A stretch of DNA of 64,000 nucleotides from Dyella flagellata (GTDB taxonomy: Bacteria > Pseudomonadota > Gammaproteobacteria > Xanthomonadales > Rhodanobacteraceae): NCBI RefSeq assembly GCF_030160275.1, contig NZ_BSOA01000012.1, positions 179,312-243,311 on the forward strand. The letters run 5' to 3'. The translations under genes and the position numbers were made by a program. Of this stretch, positions 49,035 through 58,191 are shown piece after piece; the first letter of the stretch is position 1; every line of letters begins with the position of its first letter. The notes under the pieces were generated by a model that ran no database searches, had not been told where the DNA came from, and saw nothing but the letters and a program-made list of their open reading frames with translations.

Positions 49035-49736
49035 CTACATGCTTGGTGCGGCGCTGCCATCGGACCATTGGCCGACCGCTATCATCAGCACGTTGACCGG
49101 CTCGGGCTCGCCATGGAACTGCGGATTCAACATCACGGGCGATCCGGTCTGGTCCGCCCCCCAGTTCGCATTCGTGGCGGTGTAGAACATCAGGTGCGAC
49201 TTCCAGTGCCCGTACTGGTCGTCGAGATAGCCTTGCTTGGACATCATGTAGGACATCGCGCCGGGTTCCAGCGGCGGCAATTGCTTGGCCGCATAGGCCG
49301 CTTCGATGGCCTTCTTCACTTCTTCCCTGGACTTCCCGCCCAGCACCAGCGAGGTCCGCTTATACGTGATGGGCAGGATCGACTTGACCGCCTCGGGGTT
49401 GAAGCAGATCGGCCCGCGCAGTTTTGGATTCCAGAACTGCGGGGCGTCGAAAGGCGACATCCACGAGCGCTCGACCGCGCAAACGAAGCCGTTGTTGCCT
49501 TCAACCGCCGTCACATAACCATGCGGCTGAAGGACCAGGACCGTGGCATGGTCGGAGATCGCCGCTGGAGCCGCGCTGCGCGCCAGGGCGATTTCCGCCG
49601 CCCGGTCGGCCATCAGGTATTGGGAAAGTGGCGCCATGCGGGGGTAGCTGGTCGGTGGCTGCTGCGCCGCAGCGGCAGCGGCGATCAGGGCGAAGCACAT
49701 CGGCAAGCAGCTGAAAAAGCGGGCATTTGTCTTCAT
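49035..49736 (-). CDS. Exported protein of unknown function
   Basis: 233 residues, ATG at 49736 with GGGGAG 8 bases upstream. A signal peptide (FSCLPMCFALIAAAAAAQQ) is followed by a helical segment and a domain with AVERSWMSPFDAPQFWNPKLRG, GYLDDQYGHWKSHLMFYT and VMIAVGQWSDGS. Cys residues at about 86 and 112 could pair. Proteins of this kind with FVCAVERSW are common in soil proteobacteria but have no assigned function. Confidence 0.65.
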   Translation of the reverse strand: MKTNARFFSCLPMCFALIAAAAAAQQPPTSYPRMAPLSQYLMADRAAEIALARSAAPAAISDHATVLVLQPHGYVTAVEGNNGFVCAVERSWMSPFDAPQFWNPKLRGPICFNPEAVKSILPITYKRTSLVLGGKSREEVKKAIEAAYAAKQLPPLEPGAMSYMMSKQGYLDDQYGHWKSHLMFYTATNANWGADQTGSPVMLNPQFHGEPEPVNVLMIAVGQWSDGSAAPSM

Positions 49737-49881
49737 CTTTCGGCTCCCCTCAGGTGGACCCCATGCAGATGGTCAAAGCGCACTCGGGCTATCTGGTCGG
49801 GACTTATGTGCAGCCCAACTCAAGCCGTGCCCTTGAACGACGAGCAAGCAGGCGGCGGATCGACATCCGCCCAGGCCGACA

Positions 49882-51285
49882 TTACCGCCAGCCGCCGCCC
49901 AGGGCCAGGAAGATCGCGACCTGATCGTGATTGAGCGTCGCCTCACCGGTGGCGAGCAGCTGCTCCGCGGCCCAGCGGTCACGCTCCGCGGCCAGCAGGG
50001 TCAGGCTGTCGATGCGCCCGCCTTTTTGCAGCTCTTCCATCTGCTCGGTACGATGCGCCGCATTGTCGCGCGCAAGCTGCAGCTGGTGCTGCTTATCGAG
50101 ATCGGCGGCGTAGTTGTTCAAGCTGGTTTCAACTTCGCGCAAGGCCTCCAGCACCGTGCCATCGAAAGCCGCGAGGCTGGCGCGGGTTTGCGCGTTGGCT
50201 TGCTCGATGCGCGCGCGCACGACGTTACGATTGAGGTTCCAGCTGATTTGCGGGCCGATGGCAAAACGGTTGGTGTATCCGGTCAACGCATCCACGGCCT
50301 TGCCAGTGGAGCCCACCGAAACGCCGAATTTGATATCTGGATACAACGCCGCGGTCGCCACGCCAATGCGCGCGGTGGCCGCCGCGAGGTGTCGCTCTGC
50401 CGCGCGCACATCCGGCCGCCGCTTGAGCATGGCTTGTCCATTGCCAACCGGCAGCAGCTGATCCAACTGCAAGGGCGCATCGCAGGCCAGCAGTGCCCGA
50501 TCGAAATTCGCTGGCGGCTGCCCGGCCAAGGTCGCCAGGCGGAACAGCGCATTGCGCTGCGCCGCTTCCAGCGCTGGCAACTGGGCCTGCACGGTTGCCA
50601 TTGTGTCCTGTTGCCGCGCAACCTCGACCGGCGACGTGCGTCCGTGCGAGACCATCAACTGGGTGAGCCGAACGTCATTCTGCTCGACGCCGATGCGCTG
50701 TCGCATCAGCGAAATTTCATGGCCCGCATTGCAGACATCGGCATAGGCGCGCACCGTCTCGGCAACTACGTTGATGCGCACCAGATCGCGTGCGGCTTCG
50801 GCCGCTTCGTCGTTCGCACGGGCGGCCTCTTCACCGCGACGTATCGCCCCAAACAGGTCAAGGTCATAATTGACCGAAACGCCGCCGTTGTAATTCTGAT
50901 AAGGCGTGACGCCAACATGCTTCAATACCGCTTCTTCCGATGGATGGTTCCATGCGGTGGCGGCGTCCACGCTGCCGGAGAAGTGCTGTGAATCCGCTTC
51001 GGTGCGCAAGGCATCGCTGTATTGAAGATTCGCTTCAGCCACGCGCAGCTGGGTATTGGCGGCTAGCGTTTGCCCGATCAGGCGATCCAGCGCGGGATCA
51101 TCGTACAGTTTCCACCAATGCTCCGGCAGCGCCGAGATACTCGTTCCATTGGAAGCGGAAACAAAGCCGCCCTGCGCCGCCGGCGCATTCACCGTGGCCT
51201 GCGCAGGAAGATGGTAGTCAGGACCGACCGCGGCACAACCGGCAACGAGGGTACAAACACACAATGCCAGCGCAATTCGATGCAT
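49882..51285 (-). CDS. Outer-membrane factor lipoprotein (NodT/OprM family)
   Basis: 467 residues from the ATG at 51285, which shares its A with the stop of the HlyD gene (TAATG), a clear coupling signal. Lipobox LVAGC places Cys at about 18. The TolC-like fold shows the duplicated helical hairpins with ANTQLRVAEANLQYSDALRTEADS, SVNYDLDLFGAIRRGEEAA, LPVGNGQAMLKRRPDVRAAERHLAAATARIG and SWNLNRNVVRARIEQANAQTR. It forms the outer-membrane channel for the co-encoded FUSC/HlyD inner-membrane pump. Confidence 0.92.
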   Translation of the reverse strand: MHRIALALCVCTLVAGCAAVGPDYHLPAQATVNAPAAQGGFVSASNGTSISALPEHWWKLYDDPALDRLIGQTLAANTQLRVAEANLQYSDALRTEADSQHFSGSVDAATAWNHPSEEAVLKHVGVTPYQNYNGGVSVNYDLDLFGAIRRGEEAARANDEAAEAARDLVRINVVAETVRAYADVCNAGHEISLMRQRIGVEQNDVRLTQLMVSHGRTSPVEVARQQDTMATVQAQLPALEAAQRNALFRLATLAGQPPANFDRALLACDAPLQLDQLLPVGNGQAMLKRRPDVRAAERHLAAATARIGVATAALYPDIKFGVSVGSTGKAVDALTGYTNRFAIGPQISWNLNRNVVRARIEQANAQTRASLAAFDGTVLEALREVETSLNNYAADLDKQHQLQLARDNAAHRTEQMEELQKGGRIDSLTLLAAERDRWAAEQLLATGEATLNHDQVAIFLALGGGWR

Positions 51286-52208
51286 TACCACGACAACAGA
51301 TCCTGCTTGGCGCCGGGCGAATGCACCACTACCGTAGCCGTTTGGCCGGCCACCAGGCGAATGCCCGCCGGCACCTTGTCGATGGCAACGCGCACCGGGA
51401 TGCGCTGCGCCAATCGCACCCAGGTGAACGCCGGGTTGACGTTGGCAAGCTTGGCTTCGTCGCCGGTACGCTCGCGATCCTCGATCGCCGAGGCAATACT
51501 TTGGACGTGTCCGCGAATGGTTCCGGATACGCCCATCAGCTGCACGCTCACCGGATCGCCGATGTGGACGCGCTGCAGCTTGGTCTCTTCGAAATAACCC
51601 TCCACCCGCAAGGACGGCGTATCGACCAGGGCCAGCGCCGCCTTCCCCACCGTGAGGTAGATGCCCGGCCGCAAAGTCATATTGACCACCTGCCCGCTCA
51701 CCGGCGCCCTGATCACGGTGCGGTCCAGGTTGAGCTGCGCCAGATCGCGTGCGGCCACTGCCTGGGCCACGGCCATGCGTAACTGCTCCACTTTGGTCTG
51801 GCCTTGCTCGATCACTTCGCTCGCCACGACATTGGTCATCGAGCGGTTGCGTCGGTCTTCGCGGATCGCCTGGGCCAACTCGGCGCGCAGGTTACCGAGG
51901 CTGGCCTGCGCCTGCTGCAAGGCGAACGTGTAGCGCGACGGGTCGACCACCAGCAGCACCTGGCCTTGCTGCACGGTCTGATTGTCATGCACGCAAACCT
52001 GGGTAATCAGGCCAGCCACGTCTGTCGCTACCGGCACGATGTCCGCCACCACCTTGCCGTCGCGCGTCACCGGCTCGACCTGATCGCGCAGCCACAAGGC
52101 GTGCACGGCGAGCAACAACGCGCCGATCACCAACACCGTGGCAAGGGTGCGCACAGCCGTTATCGCCAATCGCTTGATCACGTCATAGTCCTTGATTGAA
52201 GAAGGCAT
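51285..52208 (-). CDS. aaeA: HlyD/EmrA-type periplasmic adaptor (AaeA-like)
   Basis: 307 residues from the ATG at 52208; a GTG at 52181 preceded by AAGGA is an attractive alternative because it follows the DUF1656 stop directly. A single N-terminal TM (TLATVLVIGALLLAVHALWL) precedes a lipoyl/barrel-sandwich and hairpin layout: VAGLITQVCVHDNQTVQQGQVLLVVD, LNLDRTVIRAPVSGQVVNMTLRPGIYL, GDPVSVQLMG, RVAIDKVPAGIRLVAGQTATVVV. It links FUSC to the outer-membrane factor for export of aromatic acids or similar compounds. Confidence 0.92.
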   Translation of the reverse strand: MPSSIKDYDVIKRLAITAVRTLATVLVIGALLLAVHALWLRDQVEPVTRDGKVVADIVPVATDVAGLITQVCVHDNQTVQQGQVLLVVDPSRYTFALQQAQASLGNLRAELAQAIREDRRNRSMTNVVASEVIEQGQTKVEQLRMAVAQAVAARDLAQLNLDRTVIRAPVSGQVVNMTLRPGIYLTVGKAALALVDTPSLRVEGYFEETKLQRVHIGDPVSVQLMGVSGTIRGHVQSIASAIEDRERTGDEAKLANVNPAFTWVRLAQRIPVRVAIDKVPAGIRLVAGQTATVVVHSPGAKQDLLSW

Positions 52209-52401
52209 CGGCACCCACCGTCAGGCCCAGCCACAGCAATGCAAACAGCGCCAGCTCAAAAATGCCGGCAGGCCCGAACAGCTTGAACCACGCCCAGCGC
52301 TGGAACAGTCCACGCAACATATGCGCGCTGACACCGGCGATCACGGCCCACACCAGGGCTGCGGGCAGGTACACGCCGAACACATGCAGTTCCTCAAGCA
52401 T
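52183..52401 (-). CDS. aaeX: DUF1656 (AaeX-like) small membrane protein
   Basis: 72 residues from the ATG at 52401, overlapping the FUSC stop by 8 bases. It starts MLEELHVFGVYLPAALVWA, as in DUF1656/AaeX, and has two TM helices (VYLPAALVWAVIAGVSAHML and IFELALFALLWLGLTVG). It is the usual small companion of AaeA/AaeB-type pumps. Confidence 0.88.
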   Translation of the reverse strand: MLEELHVFGVYLPAALVWAVIAGVSAHMLRGLFQRWAWFKLFGPAGIFELALFALLWLGLTVGADAFFNQGL

Positions 52402-54463
52402 CGCGGCTGACCCTCGCAGGCAAGGCAGCGGGAAACAGGTTGCAGCGCATGCCGACCAGGGCAAGCAGGGCCGGATGCGTCGGCAGCAATAGCGAGTCCG
52501 CGCATATCGCGGCAATGGCCCTGTCGATACGTGCCAGCAGGGAAACCGGCGCCGGCAGCAAGACGCCTTGGCGTCCACGCAACTGGAACAAAGTGGCAAC
52601 ACCATCCAGTACGTCGTGCAGTGCGGCTTGCGCCGGTGTGACCAGCGTCGGCAATGCGCGGCGGATCGCGATCACATTGCGGCCCAGGCGCAAATCCGCC
52701 AGGCCATCGGCCGCATGCAGCGCATCATCGCCTTCGGCAACCGCCATGCGCGCGGCGACCTGGCCCAGTCGATCGACCGCCATGCCGGTCCAGTGCGCGG
52801 CACGGAAGCGGCTTGCCGGTGCGGCCATCTGGCTGATCTCGGTCCAGTGACTGCGCAGCATGCGCCGCGCCGTCCAACGCACATTGACCGAACGGAACAA
52901 CTTGGCCACGGCGATGGTCGCGATGATGCCACCCACTTGCGCCATGCCCACATTGATAAAGGTGGCAAAGTCGGCAATGAAACGATCCAGAAAGCCCAGC
53001 GCAACGATCAGGCAGGAAAACATCGGCAAGGCGCGAGCCGACAGCGAAGGGCTGGCCTGGATATAGCCGATCGTCAACAAGGCTGGTGCCAGCGTGACGA
53101 TCATCATCAGGGCGCCGTCGACGCGCGGCAACACCGCAAACAGATAGAACGCGGCCAGCGGAAAAGTGATCAGCGTTGCACCAAGATAGCGGCCGAGCAC
53201 CGGCGCAGGATCATCCTGGGTGGCGAACGAACAGGTGATCAAGGCCGCGAACGCAGCGGTGGCCGAACCGCTGGGCCACGCGAGCAGGATCCACACGGTG
53301 CAATACAGGATGATCGCCGTCCCGGTCGCCAAACCCGCCAGCAAGGCCAGACCGTGATCGCGGGCCAGCGGAAATTCCTCGCGCCGCCTTTTCCCGCGCC
53401 TCTCATCCGATTGCACCGGCACGCTGCCCATCTGTTGCGCGAGCCGACGGCCTTCAACGTGGGCTTCGATGAATTCGGCCGAGCGTATGCACAAGCTGGC
53501 GATCAGCAAGTCGCTCCATGTCGGCGGCACATTGCGCTCTTCGGCCAGGTGACGGCAGCGAACCGCCAGCAGATGGCCGCTTGCATAGGTCATCTGCTCG
53601 GGCCTTGCCAACCAGGCGCGAATATCGTCGACCAGTTGCTTAAGCGCCGGCTCCAGCGGCGCCAAGGCGCTGAGCGTGTCCAAGCGGTTCGCCGCAGCGG
53701 AAGCCAACGGCAAGATGGTGGCCAGTTGCTTCTGCAAAGCCAGCACCATCTTTTGGCTGGCACTGGCCGGACGCTGGTCGAACGGCAAATGGATCGCCAT
53801 CATGCCAAGCTCGGCCACGTCCGCGGCCAGCTTGCGACGATGCTCGTATTCCAAGGGTGTGTGACGTCGGCCAAGCGCATCGCGCGTCCAGCGGGCGGCG
53901 TCGGCCAGAAAGGCCTGCGCGCGAGCATGGATCACCGGCGTCACGCTCCAGGGCTGCAGCAGGCCATGGATCAGACTGACGCTGACGATCGCCACCGTCA
54001 TTTCCTCGACCCGGGAAATGGTGGTGGTGAAAACGTCGGCCGGATCATCCAGATACGGAAAGCTGATCACGGCAGAGCTGAAGGCCGCCATCTGGAATAG
54101 AAAGGCACGTGGCGTGCGATCGAGCACGGCGAGGTAAATACAAAACCCCGTCCAGGCCGCCATGACGATCACCAACAGCTCCGGCGCGTGCTGCAGGTTG
54201 GGCACGACCAGGATGGAGACGGTCGCCCCCGTCAAGATGCCGCCGAGCCGGTAGAGGATCTTGGGCCGAAACGCTCCCGCCATCGGCTGGGCCGTCACGT
54301 ACACGGTCAGCAGCGCCCACCAGGGACGTGGCAGGCTGGCCTCGAACGAGATGCCGAGCGTGATCGCCGCAGCGATGAAACTGCTCAGGGAAAACAGCAG
54401 CTTCTGCGAATCGAACAGAAACAGCGAGCGCGGCAAGGAGGTCGCCGGGTGGGTGGCGGACAT
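52394..54463 (-). CDS. aaeB: FUSC-family inner-membrane efflux protein (AaeB-like)
   Basis: 689 residues, ATG at 54463. Two blocks of about five to six TM helices (about 25-170 and 370-510) flank and are followed by helical cytoplasmic regions: the first block shows ITLGISFEASLPRPWWALLTVYVTAQPMAG and the second FAALITCSFATQDDPAP, ALMMIVTLAPALLTIGYIQAS. This matches AaeB/PET family transporters. First gene of the aaeB-aaeX-aaeA-OMF operon; a LysR gene is divergent 231 bases away and probably controls it. Confidence 0.92.
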   Translation of the reverse strand: MSATHPATSLPRSLFLFDSQKLLFSLSSFIAAAITLGISFEASLPRPWWALLTVYVTAQPMAGAFRPKILYRLGGILTGATVSILVVPNLQHAPELLVIVMAAWTGFCIYLAVLDRTPRAFLFQMAAFSSAVISFPYLDDPADVFTTTISRVEEMTVAIVSVSLIHGLLQPWSVTPVIHARAQAFLADAARWTRDALGRRHTPLEYEHRRKLAADVAELGMMAIHLPFDQRPASASQKMVLALQKQLATILPLASAAANRLDTLSALAPLEPALKQLVDDIRAWLARPEQMTYASGHLLAVRCRHLAEERNVPPTWSDLLIASLCIRSAEFIEAHVEGRRLAQQMGSVPVQSDERRGKRRREEFPLARDHGLALLAGLATGTAIILYCTVWILLAWPSGSATAAFAALITCSFATQDDPAPVLGRYLGATLITFPLAAFYLFAVLPRVDGALMMIVTLAPALLTIGYIQASPSLSARALPMFSCLIVALGFLDRFIADFATFINVGMAQVGGIIATIAVAKLFRSVNVRWTARRMLRSHWTEISQMAAPASRFRAAHWTGMAVDRLGQVAARMAVAEGDDALHAADGLADLRLGRNVIAIRRALPTLVTPAQAALHDVLDGVATLFQLRGRQGVLLPAPVSLLARIDRAIAAICADSLLLPTHPALLALVGMRCNLFPAALPARVSRDA

Positions 54464-54694
54464 GGACGAAAGGGGAATAGTCGCGGGATGAAGCCGGCGT
54501 CAAGCAAGGCGGCTGGGGCCGCCCGGCCAGCGGGCGGCGGTATTGTGCCCGATAAGGCGCACGCTGCTCAGCTCAAAATATTGTTGGCTGCCAGCAATAA
54601 AAATGCAGCAAAAGCCGGCAAGCGGTCCGGGCATTCAGTAAATGCCAGAAAAATATTAGAATTTATCAATAGTTCAAATCTAAAATTTTGCTAG
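54464..54694. promoter_or_regulatory. Divergent promoter region of the efflux operon and LysR gene
   Basis: 231 bases, turning strongly AT-rich from about 54575 (AATATTGTTGG, AATATTAGAATTTATCAATAG). This is the expected location of LysR binding sites and of both promoters; no exact T-N11-A box was fixed. Confidence 0.5.
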
Positions 54695-55549
54695 ATGGAC
54701 GTCAGCGCCGCCCGCACCTTCCTGGAAATCGTCAAGACCGGCAGCTTTGTCAGCGCCGCGTCCAACCTCAACCTCACCCAGACCGCGGTGAGCGCCCGGA
54801 TCCGGGTGCTGGAAGAGCAGCTCGACCGCCCCCTCTTCGTGCGCAACAAGGCCGGCGCGCGCCTGACCCCGGCCGGTGAGCAATTCCTGCGCTTTGCCGC
54901 CACCATGGTCCAGGCGTGGGAGCACGCGCGCAAATCGGTGGCTTTGCCACCGGGGCGCGAGGTGGTGGTGACGGTGGGTGCCGAACTCAGCCTGTGGGAT
55001 CCCTTGCTACGCGACTGGCTGCTGTGGGTGCGCGATGCCTGTCCCGAGTTTGCCGTCAACGCGCGGATCGACGACGCCGACCGACTGGTGGATCGCGTGC
55101 AGGAGGGTCTGTTGGATGTCGCCATCGTGTACGCCGCCCCGCAACGCCCAGGCGTGATCGCGGAACTGCTGTTCGAGGAAAAGCTGGTGATGGTCAGCGC
55201 CATGCCGGCGGATCGCAAGCAGCCGCTGCGCGCTGAGGACCACGTTCGCATCGACTGGGGCGATGCGTTCGCCGCCAGTTACCAGGCCGCCTTTCCGGAG
55301 CAGCCGAACCCAGTGGTGTCGGTCAGTTATGGACCGCTGGCGCTCGACTACATTCTTGCGCGGGGCGGCAGCGGCTATTTCCGCAAAGGCTTCGTACGCC
55401 GCTATCTCGACGATGGGCGCCTGGCCCTGGTGCCCGACGCGCCGGAATTTTCCTATTCGGCGTACGCGGTGCACTCGGCCAAGGCCGACAAAGGAGTGAT
55501 GGGGCGTATTCGCGCTGGCCTGCGGGCGGTGGCACCCAAAATCACGTAG
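54695..55549 (+). CDS. LysR-family transcriptional regulator
   Basis: 284 residues, ATG at 54695. N-terminal HTH at 1-60 (MDVSAARTFLEIVKTGSFVS, NLTQTAVSARIRVLEEQL, LFVRNKAGARLTPAG) and a substrate-binding domain with PLLRDWLLWVRDACPEFAV and DVAIVYAAPQRPGV. It is divergent from the efflux operon and likely its activator, as AaeR is for aaeXAB in enterics. The stop lies 5 bases before a foldback element. Confidence 0.92.
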   Translation: MDVSAARTFLEIVKTGSFVSAASNLNLTQTAVSARIRVLEEQLDRPLFVRNKAGARLTPAGEQFLRFAATMVQAWEHARKSVALPPGREVVVTVGAELSLWDPLLRDWLLWVRDACPEFAVNARIDDADRLVDRVQEGLLDVAIVYAAPQRPGVIAELLFEEKLVMVSAMPADRKQPLRAEDHVRIDWGDAFAASYQAAFPEQPNPVVSVSYGPLALDYILARGGSGYFRKGFVRRYLDDGRLALVPDAPEFSYSAYAVHSAKADKGVMGRIRAGLRAVAPKIT

Positions 55550-55554
55550 GTTGA

Positions 55555-55787
55555 GGTGCAAACCCTGAGATATCCCCACGTTTTTCCTTTACCTGCATAC
55601 GTGCCCCAAATGCCGTCATTCCGGCGAAAGCGGGAATCCATTTTCAGGATGCATCAGAGCGCGATGGATTCCCGCTTTCGCGGGAATGACGGCCCGTTTC
55701 TTTGGATGTCAGCGGGCTAAAACGCAGCTGCCTGATTTTTACGGGATCCAAGAGCAAAAAACGTGGGGATACCTCAGGATTTACACC
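55555..55787. mobile_element. MITE-like element with nested inverted repeats
   Basis: Outer inverted repeats of 31 bases at 55555-55585 and 55757-55787 (GGTGCAAACCCTGAGATATC and on, versus its complement) match with three mismatches. Inside, a second pair at about 55613-55640 and 55666-55693 (CCGTCATTCC and GGAATGACGG ends) forms a long stem. No transposase. The right repeat contains the stop codon of the next gene. No clear target duplication was seen. Confidence 0.65.
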
Positions 55788-56128
55788 CCGGCCGGTAAAA
55801 AACGGGGCACTTTCTGCTGAAGCAGCTGGACGAGTACGGGATCCATGAACTCATAGTCATCCGGTATATCCAAGCAAATCACGCGCTTGCCATTCAAGTA
55901 GCGCCCGAACTTCTTCGCTAGCTTGTTGCGATGGGCCTTTTCCATCACGAAGATCATGTCCGACCAGGCGAGCAGCTCTGGAGAAACCGGCGTGTTGGCG
56001 TCATTGCCCAAGCCGGCCGATTGCGTCTCGATGCCGGGCCAATCGGCAAAAACCTGTTCGGCAGTCGGGCTGCGAAGACGGTTTTGCGAGCAGACGAAAA
56101 GAACGTGGCGCAGCACGGATAGCCTCAT
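55781..56128 (-). CDS. Low-molecular-weight protein-tyrosine-phosphatase-like protein
   Basis: 115 residues, ATG at 56128. The phosphatase loop is CSQNRLR at 13-19, fitting CX5R with Cys13 and Arg19, in the sequence LFVCSQNRLRSPTAEQVF. ETQSAGLGNDANTPVS and WSDMIFVMEKAHRNKL follow as in LMW-PTPs, but the general-acid DPY near the C-terminus is replaced by IPDDYEFMDP. Short for the family. Its last codons are within the foldback element. Confidence 0.82.
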   Translation of the reverse strand: MRLSVLRHVLFVCSQNRLRSPTAEQVFADWPGIETQSAGLGNDANTPVSPELLAWSDMIFVMEKAHRNKLAKKFGRYLNGKRVICLDIPDDYEFMDPVLVQLLQQKVPRFLPAGV

Positions 56129-56248
56129 GCGTTACGTGGCGACGGCTGGAATGACAGTCCCGGCCCACACGCCCGGCTGATCATGGCACGAAGCCATTTC
56201 TGCAGATAGACTGCGGCAACAAGGACCCATCCTTAGGGGAGGATGACC

Positions 56249-57406
56249 ATGAATTGCAGGGGATGCGGGCAAGAGTTCCAGGGCAATGCCGCTTATTGCC
56301 CTCGCTGTGAAATGAAGCAGCTGATCGATCTGGCCGACCCTTCGCCGGCGCCGAACACCTCGACGGCATCCGGTCCGTCCACCCGGGATTTCGACCAGCT
56401 CTATTACCAGCCGAAACGTTTCTCCCAACGCGAGTCCGATGCCGACAAAGGCGGAACGCCGCTGTTCTTGGTCTGGTTCAGTGCGCTGTTCGTGCTCAAT
56501 CTCGCCCTGTCCAGATTCAGCTTTGCAAAGTTCGATCTGGCGACGGGTATCGGCTATGCCCTGGGCATAGCCCTGGTGGCGCTCATCATTGCCGGCATAC
56601 GGCGCATCTTCACCGCCAACGCCTTCGGCAAGGCCTATCTCATCAGCATGGCCATTTTGACCGTGCTCTACTTCGGCGGCGGTTTGTTGAAAAGCGTGGA
56701 AGTGGCCAATTCGCGCCAGCAGGCGTTCCAGCATCTGGCGGATGTCGCCAGCGCCACTGCTGCTTCATCTTCCAGCGCACGGTCAACGGTACCCACGAAC
56801 CAGACTTACGTGGAAGCTAATGGGGACGCTCTTACCAACACCGTCAACCAACTGAGCGCCAATCTGAGCCAATACAACCAGCACATCATCGCGCTCAAGA
56901 AACAGAAAGAGGCGCTCGATCTGGAAGCGGTGCTTGCGCCCCGCAACCTGGTGAGCACGGCAGGCATACAGAACGGGCGAGACACGATTGCCAGCTACGG
57001 CAGGCTGCTGGACGATTACGAATCCAGTTTCAACGATTACGAAAACAAAGTGATGCAGATCGTTTCCACGGCACCGTCGGCATCGCGCGAACATATCACG
57101 GCGGGTGTCCAGCAGCGCCTCGCTCAAGCCCGGGATGCGGTATCAGGTTTCGTCGGCGTCGAGCGCCAGCTGATAGCCACCATCAACGACATATTGGACC
57201 TGGCCCAGGCCAACGTCGGCACCTCGCATGCCAAGGGCAACGTCATCTATCTGCCCAAACCCGCACTGCTTCAATACCAGCGTGATATTGCCGTGCTACG
57301 CACCGAGGCCGCTCAGGAACAGCAGGCCTCCGAACGCTTGGCCCAGATCCGAAGCACGGCCATCTCCGAACTCACCACGGCAAGCCAGGCCTACGGCAAT
57401 CGATGA
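56249..57406 (+). CDS. Zinc-ribbon membrane protein with coiled coil
   Basis: About 385 residues from the ATG at 56249 (GGAGG 8 bases upstream; another ATG is 6 bases earlier). N-terminal ribbon with CRGC and CPRC, then a Pro/Ser/Thr linker, two to three TM helices at about 75-155 (FLVWFSALFVLNLALSRFSF, IGYALGIALVALIIAGI, AYLISMAILTVLYFGGG), and a large C-terminal helical domain (about 160-385) with coiled-coil character. The layout resembles zinc-ribbon sensors of unknown role. No family named. Confidence 0.65.
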   Translation: MNCRGCGQEFQGNAAYCPRCEMKQLIDLADPSPAPNTSTASGPSTRDFDQLYYQPKRFSQRESDADKGGTPLFLVWFSALFVLNLALSRFSFAKFDLATGIGYALGIALVALIIAGIRRIFTANAFGKAYLISMAILTVLYFGGGLLKSVEVANSRQQAFQHLADVASATAASSSSARSTVPTNQTYVEANGDALTNTVNQLSANLSQYNQHIIALKKQKEALDLEAVLAPRNLVSTAGIQNGRDTIASYGRLLDDYESSFNDYENKVMQIVSTAPSASREHITAGVQQRLAQARDAVSGFVGVERQLIATINDILDLAQANVGTSHAKGNVIYLPKPALLQYQRDIAVLRTEAAQEQQASERLAQIRSTAISELTTASQAYGNR

Positions 57407-57422
57407 GCGCAGGACCGCGCGG

Positions 57423-57447
57423 ACCTGTCCCGAATTCCGGGACAGGT
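57423..57447. terminator. Bidirectional hairpin terminator
   Basis: ACCTGTCCCG and CGGGACAGGT form a 10-bp stem around AATTC, between two convergent genes. There is no long U-run, so termination may be only partly intrinsic. Confidence 0.6.
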
Positions 57448-57468
57448 TTGCACACGCTGGGAGATGCT

Positions 57469-58080
57469 TTACGGCGCCTTGCCAGCTTGCAGTTTCTGCA
57501 CGATCGCCAGTGATTTCTTCACATGGTCTTGCGGATGCAGATGGTCCGCTTCGGAGGAAAGCGTGGCGATGATCTTGCCGTCGCGGCCGATGACGAACGT
57601 GGTGCGCTCGATAAAGCCGTGATTGATGGCGACACCGCGTACGTCGGTCAAACCCGGTTGCGCCGCTTCGGTCTTGAGCTCGTAGGAAGCGGCAATCTTG
57701 CTGCCGGAATCGGAGGCGACCGGGAATTTGCCGGCGCAGTACTTCGGATCGGACGAGAAACTGTTGAGACGATCGATGCTGTCGGCCGATACGCCGATGA
57801 TGGTGGCGCCGGCCGCATCGAACTTGGATTTGTCGGTGGCGAAGGTGTGCGCTTCGATATCACAGCCGCCGGTATAGGCCGAGGGATAGAAATACACCAC
57901 CACCGGTCCTTTCTTCAGCGCCTCCTTCAGCGAGAAGGTGAAGTCCTTGCCCGCCAGGCTGGCCTGGGCGGTGAAATCGGGTGCGTCGGCGCCCGGGGCG
58001 AGCGCGGCGGAAACCGGCATGGCGAACAACAGGGTGGCCATCGCGCTGGCGGCGACGGATACGGCGAGGTGCTTTTTCAT
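57469..58080 (-). CDS. Exported peroxiredoxin
   Basis: 203 residues, ATG at 58080, signal peptide (AVSVAASAMATLLFAMPVSAALA). The thioredoxin-fold AhpC/TSA domain has VVVYFYPSAYTGGCDIEAHTF with the peroxidatic Cys in GGC (usually PGC/TPVC), and a further Cys in KYCAGKFP that may be resolving. RTTFVIGRDGKI follows. It is predicted periplasmic, reducing peroxides; the BCP/PrxQ group is the nearest. Stand-alone gene. Confidence 0.87.
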   Translation of the reverse strand: MKKHLAVSVAASAMATLLFAMPVSAALAPGADAPDFTAQASLAGKDFTFSLKEALKKGPVVVYFYPSAYTGGCDIEAHTFATDKSKFDAAGATIIGVSADSIDRLNSFSSDPKYCAGKFPVASDSGSKIAASYELKTEAAQPGLTDVRGVAINHGFIERTTFVIGRDGKIIATLSSEADHLHPQDHVKKSLAIVQKLQAGKAP

Positions 58081-58191
58081 TGCTGCCTTCCTCTGTTATG
58101 GAAACCTGGGGTGGTGGGGTGCGTGGCACGCCGGCATCCTACTCCACCGGCAAGCTGCTCGCCGTACCGGTCGGGACGTAAAACCTATCCC

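Noticed and set aside
52568..54100. 510-codon plus-strand ORF
   Set aside because: Antisense of aaeB; low-complexity Arg/His/Gln-rich sequence.
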